A stretch of DNA of 64,000 nucleotides from Paulownia fortunei (lineage: Eukaryota; Streptophyta; Magnoliopsida; Lamiales; Paulowniaceae): positions 9,548,001 through 9,612,000 of the forward strand of contig CM033124.1 of the NCBI GenBank assembly GCA_019321725.1, written 5' to 3'. Numbering within the stretch: the first letter of the stretch is position 1; every line of letters begins with the position of its first letter. A model generated the notes under the pieces. The model saw only the letters and a program-made list of their open reading frames with translations, was not told the origin of the DNA and searched no databases. A program made the translations under genes and the position numbers. Positions 13,179 to 25,022 of this stretch are shown here, one piece after another.

Positions 13179-15421
13179 TGTTGGGTTCGCTATAATCGCA
13201 GGGGTATACGCAGCGGAAAATTAAATTTTTATCAAACATAAATTTAACCCCTTTGATTCGAAAGCGATTTTAACGATCGCGCTTATTCAAGTGAATATAT
13301 ATATAAATATAAAATCGGATTATACCTTTCGTGCACTCCGGTTGTTGTAGGGAATGAAGCAATCAATTGCTTATCCTGGACTATCAGAACTCGCAGGGAT
13401 CCAAGTGTCTCCCCTCTATCAGGTCCACGATACGGAAAGCAACACCAATCAAAAGGATTCGCTAGTATCCTTTTAATTGTTTACTAATCTAGAACCGGAG
13501 TATATTTTCAAGAACAATAAAGATTGATTCTTTATGTTCTTGAAACAATAATATGAAGAAAATAACAAGAAACTGATTTTCTTTTTTTTTTTTTTCTTTC
13601 TTTTCTTGAAGAGTAAAAATAGAAGACTTTAAACAAAATATTTTTTTGCTCAAATTTTTGAATTGAATTATGTAATTTTCATCCCTCATATATATATAGG
13701 GTTGAAAATTTTAATCCTTTTCCAACTCTTGGAAAGTTTTTCTATTTTGAACTACTTCAAAACCTTATCTTGGAAGGATTCCAAATCTTTCAAGAACTCT
13801 TCTTTTTTTTTCACTCTTCTATTGTATGTGGACTAATTTGAGACTACATTAATCATCAAAACTGTCTACATACATTGTTGATATTAATTTGAACTCTTCA
13901 AATAATATCAAGATAGATATATATATCATATATATATACTATAATTATATTTATACATAAATTAAATCTTAGTGGCCTATTTTATCCTATAAAATTGGTC
14001 ACTTATTTATTTATCTATAAATATGTTAATTAAATAAATCATATTTATTTAATTTATTCTCTTCATACTTTAGTGGGCTTCTTAAGTGATCCACATTTAT
14101 TTTGGGCTTGGACTCAAAAATCCCCAAATCAATTCAATTGATTCAATCCCAATTTAATCAATCCAATTGATTAATTTAATTTACTCCAATTGGGCTTCCT
14201 AATCAAATTAGGTCCAATTAAATAATCCAATTACTTAATTGAATAATTTAATTTAACTATTAAATTAAATAGAACCCTTAATTAATTAATTGATCAGTAT
14301 TAATTAATTAATTTCCAACCATTGGATAAAATCTAAAATTAAAAATGTTACTTTTCATAAAGATGTGTGACCCTCTTAGGTTCACTACTAAGCTAGTAGT
14401 GGGTTTGCAACATTTACAGCTTATGAATAACAATTATTCCAATTAATTAATCCAATTAATTAATCCGCTTGGAATCAACTCCTTAATTTCAAGAACCTCA
14501 CTATCCATGAAAACACCTAGCAAGTAATCATGGCAAACTAGTCTTAGGTGAAATAGCGAGTAAACCTATTTCAGTTGCGAGTACCATACACGTACGGTCC
14601 TTTCGACAGCTAATCTCCTGATTGAATCTAAGGCATGAATTATAAGTCGAAACCCTAAATGATTCAATTGCTGTGATCCCATTTCAAGTTCCAATGATTC
14701 TTGATGAATCATAATTCATTCTGCCTTGGCCAAGGTCTTTGAATCACGAACTATGAAAACACAGGAGATTCCCTTGTTTAAAAAAAAAACAAGTGTCGAA
14801 TTCTATGTTGGCCACTGACAAACCTCCATGCACACCAGTGCAACACCCAACATACCCCCTTTGTGATTGTCAAGCAATCAGAAGATATATCAAAGTGCTG
14901 TAGGATGCACACAAGGCTACCATCGTGCCTCAAGTCTAAGAGACTAGTCGTGTACTATCGCAACACAGAAATTCTTATTTCGACGGGCAAAGCCTCCAAC
15001 TAAGAATTTCTTGCGGGCCATATTCGGTGTACTTGTTCCCTAACAAGCACCCACATATATGCACTTACGTCTCTACGCTAATGCCAATGGAATGTGACAT
15101 CCTCGTCTCACGAGCATGCATTATATGTACGAGTCTTACTGAGCTATTTGATATCCCATCTCAAAAAACTCTCGACTCGGAACTTATTTAAAACCAAAGC
15201 CTTAGAGGCATGTTCCATGATCGCCATCATATGCGCGACCATGCCCCGTAGCTAAATTTGGTCTAAGGACTTTATCTAATGTGCAGAAATAAAAAATGCA
15301 AGACATAAGATAAAGAAAATGCCATTTTTATTAATATGATTCCCAATAAGATTGTCTTTATAAAAGCAAAAGAGTATAATATACCCAATCTAATTGGGGC
15401 GTTGGGCATCCTACTCTAACA
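13179..15421 (-). repeat. Copia 3' LTR (complete, 2243 bp)
   Basis: On the plus strand it begins TGTTGGGTTCGC and ends ACTCTAACA, giving TG...CA ends. Bases from about 13985 onward match 20566-21988. It contains AT-repeat stretches (13300-13320, 13915-13940) and a dense TAATTAAT region at 14150-14470. The part 13179-13984 has no partner because the other LTR is truncated. Confidence 0.92.
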
Positions 15422-15435
15422 ATCTCCCACTTGCC
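15422..15435 (-). other. Copia polypurine tract
   Basis: The minus strand reads GCAAGTGGGAGAT directly before the LTR start TGTTAGAG. It lies immediately after the pol stop codon, so pol and the plus-strand primer site are packed end to end. Confidence 0.82.
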
Positions 15436-18066
15436 CTAGCTCCAATTGCCCATGTATCTAAGGCCTATCTTCTCAAGATGTCCGTCGAATATCTTCTGTG
15501 CTAAGGGCTTAGTAAGTGGGTCTGCTACATTTTCTGCTGAGGCAACTCGATCCACAATGACGTCGCCTCTACCAATAATCTCTCTGATCAAGTGATATCG
15601 TCTCATTATGTGCTTGGATCTTTGATGAGATCTTGGCTCTTTTGCTTGCGCAATAGCTCCATTATTATCACAGTAAATCATAACTGGATCAACAATGGAT
15701 GGAATTACATCCAACCCTTGGATGAAATTTCTAATCCAAACAGCTTCTTTTGCTGCATCTGATGCAGCAATATATTCAGCTTCGGTGGTAGAGTCTGCAG
15801 TCGTCTCTTGCTTGGAACTCTTCCAACTGACCGCACCACCATTCAAGGTGAATATGTATCCGGACATGGACTTTGAGTCATCTATATCGGACTGAAAACT
15901 AGAGTCTGTATATCCCTCCAGTTTTAGTTCTCCATTGCCGTATATCAGAAAGATATCCTTAGTCCTTCTCAAGTACTTGAGGATCATCTTAACGGCTTTC
16001 CAGTGTTCTTCTCCTGGATTGGACTGATATCTGCTCGTGACACTCAGAGCATGTGCTATATCAGGCCTTGTACATAACATTGCATACATTATGCTCCCTA
16101 TTGCAGAAGCATAAGGTATGCGAGCCATCTTTTCTCTCTCTTCAGGTGTCTTAGGAGACATAACTTTAGAGAGTGAAACCCCATGACTCATAGGCAGAAA
16201 TCCTCTCTTGGATTCCTCCATGCTAAACCTTTTTAGCACTTTGTCTATGTACATGGACTGGGATAGTCCGATCATCCTTCTGGATCTATCTCTATAGATC
16301 TTTATCCCTAGGATAAAAGATGCATCTCCCAAGTCCTTCATGGAAAACTGATTAGATAACCAAGTCCTCGTTGACTGCAACATCCCTACATCATTCCCAA
16401 TGAGTAGGATGTCATCAACGTAGAGCACAACAAATGTAACTGCACTCCCACTAACCTTCTTATAGACACATGGTTCATCCGGGTTCTTATGAAAGTCAAA
16501 CATTTTGATCGTTTCATCAAACCGGATGTTCCAACTCCTCGAAGCTTGTTTGAGTCCATAAATGGATCTCTGGAGCTTGCAAACCTTTTGCTCGCTCCCG
16601 CTGGATATGAAGCCTTCTGGCTGCTTCATGTAGATCTCTTCCTTAATGTTTCCATTAAGGAAAGCGGTCTTCACATCCATTTGCCATATCTCATAGTCAT
16701 AATATGCAGATATGGCTAACAGTATCCGTATGGATTTAAGCATCGCTACTGGTGAAAAAGTTTCCTCATAATCAATTCCTTGCTTCTGAGTATAACCTTT
16801 TGCTACCAATCGTGCCTTATAGGTTGCTACCTCTCCATCTACTCCAAGCTTCCGCTTGTAGACCCATTTGCAGCCAATGGGAACAATTCCCTGTGGTGGG
16901 TCCACCAAAGTCCATACCTTGTTGGAGTACATAGAGTCCATTTCGGACTGCATAGCTTCTTGCCACTTCTTCGAGTCGATGTCAGACATCGCCTCTCCAT
17001 AGCTTCTTGGATCATTATCCAAGGGGAGTCCCTCTTCTTTGTTCTCTAACAACAAGTTGTACCTCTTAGGTACCCTTGAGACCCTTTCGGATCTTCGAAG
17101 AGATTGTGCCTTAGAGGGTCCAGCATCAGCTGGTATACCATTTACTGCGTCAGTTGGGGTGTTCTGTGGTTCTTGAACCTCTTCAAGTTCTACGACATTG
17201 TCACTTCCATCTGAAAGAAATTCTTCTTCAAGGAAGGTAGCATTCCTCGAAACAAACACCCTTTGTTCCGTGGCATCATAGAAATAGTATCCAATAGACT
17301 CCTTTGGATACCCCACAAACTTGCATAAGCTGGATCTCATATCCAACTTATCTCCCACTAGCTGCTTCACATAAGCAGCACACCCCCATACCCTAAGGTA
17401 TTTATAGGAAGGTGTCTTTCCATACCACATCTCATATGGTATTTTAGGGACGGCTTTAGATGGCACCCTGTTTAATAGGTATGCCGCCGTTTCTAAGGCA
17501 TAGCCCCAGAATGAAAGAGGTAATGAAGTGAAGCTCATCATAGATCTAACCATGTCCAACAAGGTTCGATTCCTGCGTTCCGCAACTCCATTGAGTTGGG
17601 GAGTAGCAGGAGGAGTCCACTGTGAGAGAATCCCATTCTCTTTTAGATAATCTAAAAATTCTGTGCTTAAGTATTCACCTCCTCGATCAGATCGAAGAGT
17701 TTTTATACTTAATCCAGTTTGTTTCTCTACTTCAGTTCTGAATTCTTTGAACTTTTCAAATACTTCAGACTTGTACCTTAAAAGGTACACATAACCATAC
17801 CTAGAGAAGTCATCGGTAAAGGTTAAGAAGTAGTTATAGTTCCCACGGGCACTAACATTTAGTGGCCCACATACATCTGTATGGATCAAATCCAATAGAT
17901 GCTTGGCTCGCTCCACTTGTCCAACAAATGGAGATTTGGTCATCTTTCCTTTGAGGCAGGATTCACAAGTTGGTAGTTCTTGCTCTCTCGTTAGATCAAG
18001 CAATTGTGCCAATTTGTTAATTCTCTTCTCAGAAATATGTCCTAATCTTGCGTGCCACAGGCTCAT
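15436..18066 (-). CDS. Copia pol: integrase, reverse transcriptase, RNase H
   Basis: 876 codons open from the first Met. Domains in order: GAG-pre-integrase segment ([12 protein letters not shown], residues 4-15); integrase core with Asp in LIHTDVCGP (about 63), Asp in [11 protein letters not shown] (about 127) and Glu in GVAERRNRT (about 163); Copia reverse transcriptase with [11 protein letters not shown] (about 398), [18 protein letters not shown] and the catalytic [11 protein letters not shown] (about 548); RNase H with [28 protein letters not shown] and [12 protein letters not shown]; and the C-terminal [11 protein letters not shown]. All catalytic landmarks I looked for are present. The true frame begins upstream of this Met, continuing from the protease, but a frameshift separates the two. 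Expression as a normal gag-pol polyprotein is therefore doubtful. Confidence 0.95.
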   Translation of the reverse strand: MSLWHARLGHISEKRINKLAQLLDLTREQELPTCESCLKGKMTKSPFVGQVERAKHLLDLIHTDVCGPLNVSARGNYNYFLTFTDDFSRYGYVYLLRYKSEVFEKFKEFRTEVEKQTGLSIKTLRSDRGGEYLSTEFLDYLKENGILSQWTPPATPQLNGVAERRNRTLLDMVRSMMSFTSLPLSFWGYALETAAYLLNRVPSKAVPKIPYEMWYGKTPSYKYLRVWGCAAYVKQLVGDKLDMRSSLCKFVGYPKESIGYYFYDATEQRVFVSRNATFLEEEFLSDGSDNVVELEEVQEPQNTPTDAVNGIPADAGPSKAQSLRRSERVSRVPKRYNLLLENKEEGLPLDNDPRSYGEAMSDIDSKKWQEAMQSEMDSMYSNKVWTLVDPPQGIVPIGCKWVYKRKLGVDGEVATYKARLVAKGYTQKQGIDYEETFSPVAMLKSIRILLAISAYYDYEIWQMDVKTAFLNGNIKEEIYMKQPEGFISSGSEQKVCKLQRSIYGLKQASRSWNIRFDETIKMFDFHKNPDEPCVYKKVSGSAVTFVVLYVDDILLIGNDVGMLQSTRTWLSNQFSMKDLGDASFILGIKIYRDRSRRMIGLSQSMYIDKVLKRFSMEESKRGFLPMSHGVSLSKVMSPKTPEEREKMARIPYASAIGSIMYAMLCTRPDIAHALSVTSRYQSNPGEEHWKAVKMILKYLRRTKDIFLIYGNGELKLEGYTDSSFQSDIDDSKSMSGYIFTLNGGAVSWKSSKQETTADSTTEAEYIAASDAAKEAVWIRNFIQGLDVIPSIVDPVMIYCDNNGAIAQAKEPRSHQRSKHIMRRYHLIREIIGRGDVIVDRVASAENVADPLTKPLAQKIFDGHLEKIGLRYMGNWS

Positions 18067-18080
18067 TGAACTATGATTAT

Positions 18081-19328
18081 CTAATTTTCTTTTATGTTGT
18101 TGAATTGTGAAAATGGGGTTATGGGGAGTAATAGTATATAATAATTCGTCAAAGAACCAGAATATATAAAATCAGAACGTTTGAAAATGGAACAATTTCC
18201 ATTCTCAATGGTAAATCTAAAACCTTCTCTATCCAAAACTGGAATAGAGATAATGTTCTTAATAATATTTGGAACAAAAAGACAATTATTTAAAACTATT
18301 ACATAACCATTCTCTAAAGCCAGATTAACGGTCCCTATAGCTAATGCAGCAACTCTTGCTCCATTTCCCATCCTAAGAACCGTTTCTCCTCCATCCAGCT
18401 TCCTACTTCTTGCCATCATCTGCAAATCATTGCAAATATGTGAGCCACAACCGGTATCTAATACCCAAGAAGTATTGTTAACCGACAAGTTAACTTCAAC
18501 AAAATATATACCTGAACTCTTCAGGCTTGCAAGATACTCCTTGCAATTCCTCTTCCAGTGCCCTGGTTTGCCGCAGTAATGGCACTTGTCATTGGCTTGA
18601 GAAGAAACCTTTTTGACACCGCCCTTAGCTTTCAGCTTGTTGGGTTTAGAGGAACCCTTTCCTTTCTTTCCTTTCTTGGGCTTTTTAGCCTTTGATCCGG
18701 AAGAAGATCCAACAAGCAGAACCGGCTTGTCCTTTTTCATGGTGGACTCAGCCGTCTTTAACATGTTCACAAGCTCAGCGATACTAGTCTCCATGTTGTG
18801 CATGTTAAAGTTGACAACAAAGGTGTCAAATGATGGAGGCAGAGACTGCAGCAGAAGGTCCGTATAGAGTTCGTTCTCCATAACGACTCCAAGGGACGCC
18901 AGCCTTTCAATAAGGGCTATCATCTTCAATCCATGATCATGGACTGAAGAGCCCTCAGTCATACGACATCTGAAAAGCTCTTTTGAGATCTGATATCTCG
19001 TCTGCCGAGTTCTTTCACCATACAACTCTTGTAGGTGAATGAGGATCCCATAGGCAGTATCTTGATCCTCATTCTGCCTCTGCAGCTCATTTGACATCGA
19101 TGCCAGCATGTAGCATCGAGCCTGCAGATTGTCATCAACATGACGTAAATAACCTGCATAATCCTCTGAAGTAATATCCTCCGGCGGTACCAAAGGAGGC
19201 GCAGTGTCGAGGACATATGCCCTCTTCTCTGACTGAAGAACTATCTTCAGGTTTCTTAACCAATCGACAAAATTAGGTCCAGTTAATTTGTTTTGTTCAA
19301 TGATTGTTGCAAGTGGATTCTTTGCCAT
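18081..19328 (-). CDS. Copia gag-protease
   Basis: 415 codons starting [15 protein letters not shown]. Residues about 15-200 form the Copia gag (UBN2-type) domain. A lysine-rich linker leads to the zinc knuckle [14 protein letters not shown] (about 248-261), and the aspartic protease centre [13 protein letters not shown] (about 288-300) follows. The frame ends at a TAG at 18081-18083. The pol frame overlaps in another phase: in it, KRKLDNHSS leads straight into the pol start. The simplest reading is a small indel near 18100-18120, perhaps in a C-run on the minus strand, that broke a single gag-pol frame. Confidence 0.93.
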   Translation of the reverse strand: MAKNPLATIIEQNKLTGPNFVDWLRNLKIVLQSEKRAYVLDTAPPLVPPEDITSEDYAGYLRHVDDNLQARCYMLASMSNELQRQNEDQDTAYGILIHLQELYGERTRQTRYQISKELFRCRMTEGSSVHDHGLKMIALIERLASLGVVMENELYTDLLLQSLPPSFDTFVVNFNMHNMETSIAELVNMLKTAESTMKKDKPVLLVGSSSGSKAKKPKKGKKGKGSSKPNKLKAKGGVKKVSSQANDKCHYCGKPGHWKRNCKEYLASLKSSGIYFVEVNLSVNNTSWVLDTGCGSHICNDLQMMARSRKLDGGETVLRMGNGARVAALAIGTVNLALENGYVIVLNNCLFVPNIIKNIISIPVLDREGFRFTIENGNCSIFKRSDFIYSGSLTNYYILLLPITPFSQFNNIKEN

Positions 19329-20565
19329 TTTAGTAGAATAATCTACAAAATATGCAAGAAGCAGAAAATGAGTAAACTATGGGAAAACATATTCATTTAA
19401 TATAAGGTCTTTAATACTAAATGTCTCCCACTATTTTCTTCGAATTCCATCACCCCTAATGGAATTTCGGGAAATCAAATTTCCTAGTGAGCTTGAGGTC
19501 CAATGAAAATATTTCACACCCCAATTTTATGAGCCCATGAAATATTTTTATCGGTAGTCAACTCTTTGACGATTGTATCACTATACAACCCTCAAGTTTG
19601 TTTTGCCTCACCTCTTCTCATATACCCCAATTTTATGAGCCCATATGGTACTAAGTGTCAAACAATACCCATCAAACTTTCGTGTAGATAGAGCATCAAG
19701 ATGTCCCACGACTCATGGTCAACATAATGACGATTCCATCCCACGAGCATCTCTATGCTTGGTAGAGATCACAGCTTTCCAACACAAGACCACCCCACGA
19801 CTCATGGTCAGTGATCAAGTGCGGTAGCGTCGTCATGTCTCTATCTTTGATGGTAGGCATGGAACGATAGGTCCTACCTAACTTGTCCATTTTTGTTTGA
19901 AATCGAATTTTCAAAAAATTCTTTTACTTAATTTTAAAAAATTAAGTGGGGTTTAATTTTATCCAAGACCTCATCATAATTTAAATTATGTTGGTTATTT
20001 AATGCATGACATCATAATATCATTCCACAAGCATAAAAGCATTAAATAAAATCCTAAGCATGCATCTAATACATACTTAAATAAATGGATGATCATGAAC
20101 CAGTCCTATGCGGTCCATTTGAGCCAAAAATGGACCTAAGGTCAGTCTAAGGGTAATAAAATGAAATAGAACCTATTCTATTACATAATTGTATCCCATA
20201 CAATCATGGGCCTTCCTTTTTTATTCTCCTTCGTCTTCCAAAGAAAAAGAAAAACCTTACCTTCTATTCTACTCTCTTTACAGAAAATAAAATAACTTAC
20301 ATAAATGAAATAAGAGGCTCACAGGCCCCATTTTAAAACCCAAAAATATTAAATAAAACCAATCACATTGGTCCAATGGCTCATGATCATCCCATACATG
20401 CTCATAATTAACATCATATGTAATTATCAAAATATGTAAATTTACCAAATTGTTAAACGCAATTTTTCTTTTAACTTGGTATAATTTTTAATTGCTTGAA
20501 AAAACAATTTTTCTTTGAAAAACAATTTTCAGAAAAAATTAAAATTAACATTTAATTTTAATATA
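19329..20565 (-). other. Copia leader, primer binding site lost
   Basis: This is 5' untranslated leader between gag and the truncated LTR. It has no frame of note. A phrase CCCCAATTTTATGAGCCCAT occurs twice (about 19522-19541 and 19626-19645). No complement of the initiator-Met primer site (TGGTATCAGAGC) is visible anywhere in it, consistent with a deletion whose right edge lies at about 20565, where LTR similarity begins mid-LTR. Confidence 0.7.
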
Positions 20566-21988
20566 ATTTGGTCACTTTATTTATTTATCTATAAAATGTT
20601 AATTAATAAATCATATTTATTTAATTTATTCTTTCATACTTTAGTGGGCTTCTTAAGTGATCCACATTTATTTTGGGATTGGACTCAAAAATCCCCAAAT
20701 CAATTCAATTGATTCAATCCAATTTAATCAATCCAATTGATTAATTTAATTTACTCCAATTGGGCTTCCTAATCAAATTAGGTCCAATTAAATAATCCAA
20801 TTACTTAATTGAATAATTAATTTAACTATTAAATTAAATAGAACCCTAATTATTAATTGATCAGTATTAATTAATTAATTTCCAACCATTGGATAAAATC
20901 TAAAATTAAAAATGTTACTTTTCATAAAGATGTGTGACCCTCTTAGGTTCACTACTAAGCTAGTAGTGGGTTTGCAACATTTACAGCTTATGAATAACAA
21001 TTATTCCAATTAATTAATCCAATTAATTAATCCGCTTGGAATCAACTCCTTAATTTCAAGAACCTCACTATCCATGAAAAACACTAGCAAGTAATCATGG
21101 CAAACTAGTCTTAGGTGAAATAGCGAGTAAACCTATTTCAGTTGCGAGTACCATACACATACGGTCCTTTCGACAGCTAATCTCCTGATTGAATCTAAGG
21201 CATGAATTATAAGTCGAAACCCTAAATGATTCAATTGCTGTGATCCCATTTCAAGTTCCAATGATTCTTGATGAATCATAATTCATTCTGCCTTGGCCAA
21301 GATCTTTGAATCACGAACTATGAAAACACAGGAGATTCCCTTGTTTAAAAAAAAAAAACAAGTGTCGAATTCTATGTTGGCCATTGACAAACCTCCATGC
21401 ACACCAGTGCAACACCCAACATACCCCCTTTGTGATTGTCAAGCAATCAGAAGATATATCAAAGTGCTGTAGGATGCACACAAGGCTACCATCGTGCCTC
21501 AAGTCTAAGGACTAGTTGTGTACTATCGCAACACAGAAATTCTTATTTCGACGGGCAAAGCCTCCAACTAAGAATTTCTTGCGGGCCATATTCGGTGTAC
21601 TTGTTCCTAACAAGCACCCACATATATGCACTTACGTCTCTACGCTAATGCCAATGGAATGTGACATCCTCGTCTCACGAGCATGCATTATATGTACGAG
21701 TCTTACTGAGCTATTTGATATCCCATCTCAAAAAACTCTCGACTCGGAACTTATTTAAAACCAAAGCCTTAGAGGCATGTTCCATGATCGCCATCATATG
21801 CGCGACCATGCCCCGTAGCTAAATTTGGTCTAAGGACTTTATCTAATGTGCAGAAATAAAAAAATGCAAGACATAAGATAAAGAAAATGCCATTTTTATT
21901 AATATGATTCCCAATAAGATTGTCTTTATAAAAGCAAAAGAGTATAATATACCAATCTAATTGGGGCGTTGGGCATCCTACTCTAACA
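20566..21988 (-). repeat. Copia 5' LTR, truncated fragment
   Basis: It matches the 3' LTR from about 13985 to 15421 with scattered small differences and keeps the outer edge CTCTAACA. The inner 800 or so bases (the R-U5 side in element sense) are absent, so transcripts from this copy could not be reverse transcribed in the normal way. Confidence 0.9.
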
Positions 21989-22152
21989 TTATAACTTCAG
22001 AATTCACTGAGGACTGTAGAAAAGAAATGGAAAATAGCAAAGCTAAGGCACAGCATTTCAGAAGCAATTCAAGTGATCAACTCTTAAAGCCAATTCTCAC
22101 TAGCTCTTCAGCAAAACCTTACATCTCTCAGAAGAAAAGACAGTTGCCATGA
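21989..22152 (+). pseudogene. LINE ORF1, C-terminal remainder
   Basis: LINE sequence resumes directly after the Copia edge. A frame ends with a serine-rich tail and a stop at 22150-22152. It lies just upstream of the ORF2 start, as expected for the end of ORF1. The assignment rests on position rather than a recognised domain. Confidence 0.5.
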
Positions 22153-22204
22153 AAAACTTTATGGGCCGAGTAACTCGATCAAATTCAGTTGTTTCTAACC
22201 ATAA

Positions 22205-23227
22205 ATGTCTATGAATCTCTTAGCGTGGAAGATTAGAGGTATTACCAATGAACCCTCTCAAAAGCATCTCCACAAGTTTTGTCAACTTCACCGGATCAAA
22301 ATCCTTGCGATTATGGAACTAAAGGCGCTATTGGATAATCAATTTTTTTGTAGGAGATTGGTCTTTTCACAAGTGTTTGCCAATCATTTCAATAAGATAT
22401 GGTGTTTTGTGGACAATGAATTTGAATGTAAAGTGTTGATTGACCATGAGCAGTTTCTACACTTAGAAATGAAGTCAAACCTGTTTCTCTCTACTTTCCT
22501 TTTCACCTGCATTTATGCAAAATATGACATTACTATGGGATGGCTTAAGACAAATTGCAGATCAAAATAACTCTCAGCCATGGATCATTGGAGGAGATTT
22601 CAATGCAATACTACATCTTCAGGAAAGGACTGGACAAAATGACAACAGACTCACATCTCTAAATGATTTTGGGGACATGATTACAAACCGCGGTTTTATT
22701 GATGCCGGGTACGAGGGTAGCTGCTTCACTTGGACCAACTATAGAGTTTGGAAGAGACTGGACATAATTTTATATTCAAAAGATTGGCTCAATCTTTTCC
22801 AAACTACTAAAGTTACTCATCTCCCTAGAATATGGTCAGATCATTCACCTCTCCTCATCTCTACATGCTTTAAGTGCATTAGATCCGTACCCTCTTTTAG
22901 ATTCTTGAAAATGTGGACCAGACACTACCTATTTTTGGAAGCAGTTGAGAAGTTGTGGCACATTCCAACTGAAACTCAAGGGCTGGTAAACCTTCAACAA
23001 AAACTTCATAAGCTCAAACAATTCCTCAAGTGGTAGAATAAAAATATTTTCAGGGATATATTCTCCAATATTAAGAAATTGAACAACAAGTGACTATCAA
23101 GGAACAGATTTATGATGATGAACTAAATGAATGCAATCTCATTGAACTGAAAAGATGCACAAGAGAGCTTACTCATGCATTAACAATTGAAGAAGACTAT
23201 TGGAAACAAAAAGTCGTATATAGATGG
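22205..23227 (+). pseudogene. LINE ORF2, endonuclease part
   Basis: The frame starts near 22207 with MSMNLLAWKIRGI, the usual start of the plant L1 apurinic-type endonuclease (canonical WNCRG). KILAIMELKA carries the expected metal-binding Glu. A frameshift near 22540 moves the reading to 22515-23036, which has IIGGDFNAIL (Asp and Asn of the active site) and RIWSDHSPLLIS (the SDHxPL end of the domain). A TAG follows at 23034-23036. Sequence then continues to an aromatic-rich YWKQK segment where element B cuts it at 23227. Confidence 0.85.
23223..23227. repeat. Target-site duplication of element B, left copy (GATGG)
   Basis: GATGG before the LTR edge TGATAAG pairs with AATGG at 34953-34957 after the other edge, one mismatch. 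Removing B and one copy joins two halves of a conserved L1 segment in frame (RW on the left, then NTKYFHSFVK on the right), which supports the assignment. Confidence 0.8.
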
Positions 23228-24834
23228 TGATAAGTACATATTTTGACATATTTTTATATCAAATTTTTTATACTTTTCTTATTTTATTCTTGTTAATAGT
23301 ATTTTTTTATTAATGTTTTGTGTTAGGGAATAAATAGAAGCATGTTTCCAAAATTGTACAGTGTTTGTAATTTGAGTATAACTTCATGATTAAAAGCCCT
23401 ATGGATCTGAAGCTTATTTCATTTGAAAGCTAAGAAATAGAGGTACAACTTTTATGTTGGAAGCGTAGCCCAATTCAGTCTTGATTATAGCAAAAAATTC
23501 ATTTAAGTAGTTGCACAAAATGGATCACCAAAATTTGGATCAGAGTTCAGCTTAGTATTGACTTATTTTACCAATTAGGTTATATCTCTTGAGCCCAAAT
23601 TTATTTTGAGCTGAATTTGGATATATTATACACAAGAGGTAAATAAACAAGTTTTCTCAAGATAATATGATGAGAAAATGTGTCAAAATGATACAAAAAT
23701 AGGCTGCAAGTTGCTGCTGCTATTAAAGGTTGGCTCTTGGACATAACTCGGTAATTTGACCATATATCCTTCATTCGATGACCAAATTTGATAAAAGATA
23801 TATGAAAATATATCAACACCGAAAGACCTATAATATTTATTCTTTACGCATCTTCAAGCTCTGGTTGTATCTGACCGAACAATGCAATTCAATTCAATAG
23901 GTGAGAACTTGGTATAACAACTTACCAACTCTTTGCAACTAGCATACCACTTGATTAACCCCTCAATTATTTATTTGGCCTCTAGCTTACTCCAAGTAAT
24001 ATAAATGGGTCATGTTTTAAGCTTGTAAGAGAGGGGGTAGAGGGTTTCTTTAGGCTAAGTTTTATAGTTTATATATTTTCTAGTATTGTAAGTTTTCTAG
24101 TAGTAATAGAAATGCATTCTCTAGTTTCTCTTATATATTTAGTCTTTGTTACTTTTATTATATTTTTCTAAATTTCATTTTGTCGAGGAAAAGGGGTGAA
24201 CCTCTTGATGGAGGAAAATCAATGGTTATAAGGATAGAAAATATTTAATTATATTGTATTATTATTTTTATTTTTAATCTAAACCCAACTTGTTTTGTGG
24301 TGATTCTTGATTTATATATTTCCAATGGCACACTAAATACTTGGGTTCATTTAGTTTATTATATGGTTTTACCACCAACTGCTAATGTGAAATCTTGATT
24401 TGTTGTTGACGACGATATGCATAAATGCTTGATCCTATAAATAAGTATTGGCGTTAAAAGATAATTTGCAATAGTAAGACAATATCATGATTACCTTATT
24501 GCATGAATTATTTGATAATATCTTCCCATTGGAACCTTCATTATGTATGGATTCCAATTGTAGCAATTAATATAGGTAAAAAGAATAAATAACCATTTCT
24601 CTATCCAAAACTCAAGAATGGATCTCTAATCCTCAGTACTTTTATTACTTTAATTTTTCTTTAGTTACAACATACATTAATTGTTCATATATTTTAATTC
24701 ACATAAACTCCATCTTTTTAGAAATATAAAGTTGAATTCTTCAAACAACTTCCCTGTGGATCGATCTCGGACTCACGAGAAATTTATTACTTAATACAAC
24801 CTGCAATTGGGTTTGCAACCTTAAAATTGTAGCA
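23228..24834 (+). repeat. Element B 5' LTR (1607 bp)
   Basis: It begins TGATAAGTACATATTTTG and ends ATTGTAGCA. It aligns end to end with 33360-34952 with many small differences, so the insertion is not recent. Confidence 0.92.
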
Positions 24835-24840
24835 AGTTTT

Positions 24841-24853
24841 TGGCGCCATTACC
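24841..24853 (+). other. Element B primer binding site (tRNA-Asp type)
   Basis: TGGCGCCATTACC, six bases past the LTR end. It matches the Athila-type tRNA-Asp primer site TGGCGCCGTTGCC with two substitutions. The AGTTTT spacer is typical of that lineage. Confidence 0.82.
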
Positions 24854-25022
24854 AGGAAAGGCAAGGTAAGTATTCAGGTTTGTTTATATCTTTCCTTTGT
24901 AAATATAGTTTGTTTATTTTCTTTATGGATATATGGTTATATGGTATCGTAGTCATAATTCTTGACGTTTAGTTAGAAATAATTCTGAAATTTTGTTTGA
25001 ATCATCTCCACACACTTCCACC

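Larger units (their letters stand above)
13179..21988 (-). mobile_element. Copia LTR retrotransposon in LINE ORF1 (5' LTR truncated)
   Basis: A minus-strand Ty1/copia element with a complete 2243-bp 3' LTR at the left (13179-15421), pol, gag-protease, leader, and a 5' LTR fragment at the right (20566-21988). The shared LTR portions differ only at scattered bases and small indels, making this the freshest insertion in the window. The inner 800 or so bases of the 5' LTR and the primer site are missing, and gag-pro is out of frame with pol. The flanking pentamers (CATAT left, TTATA right) do not form an intact duplication. The clade within Copia was not determined. Confidence 0.93.
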
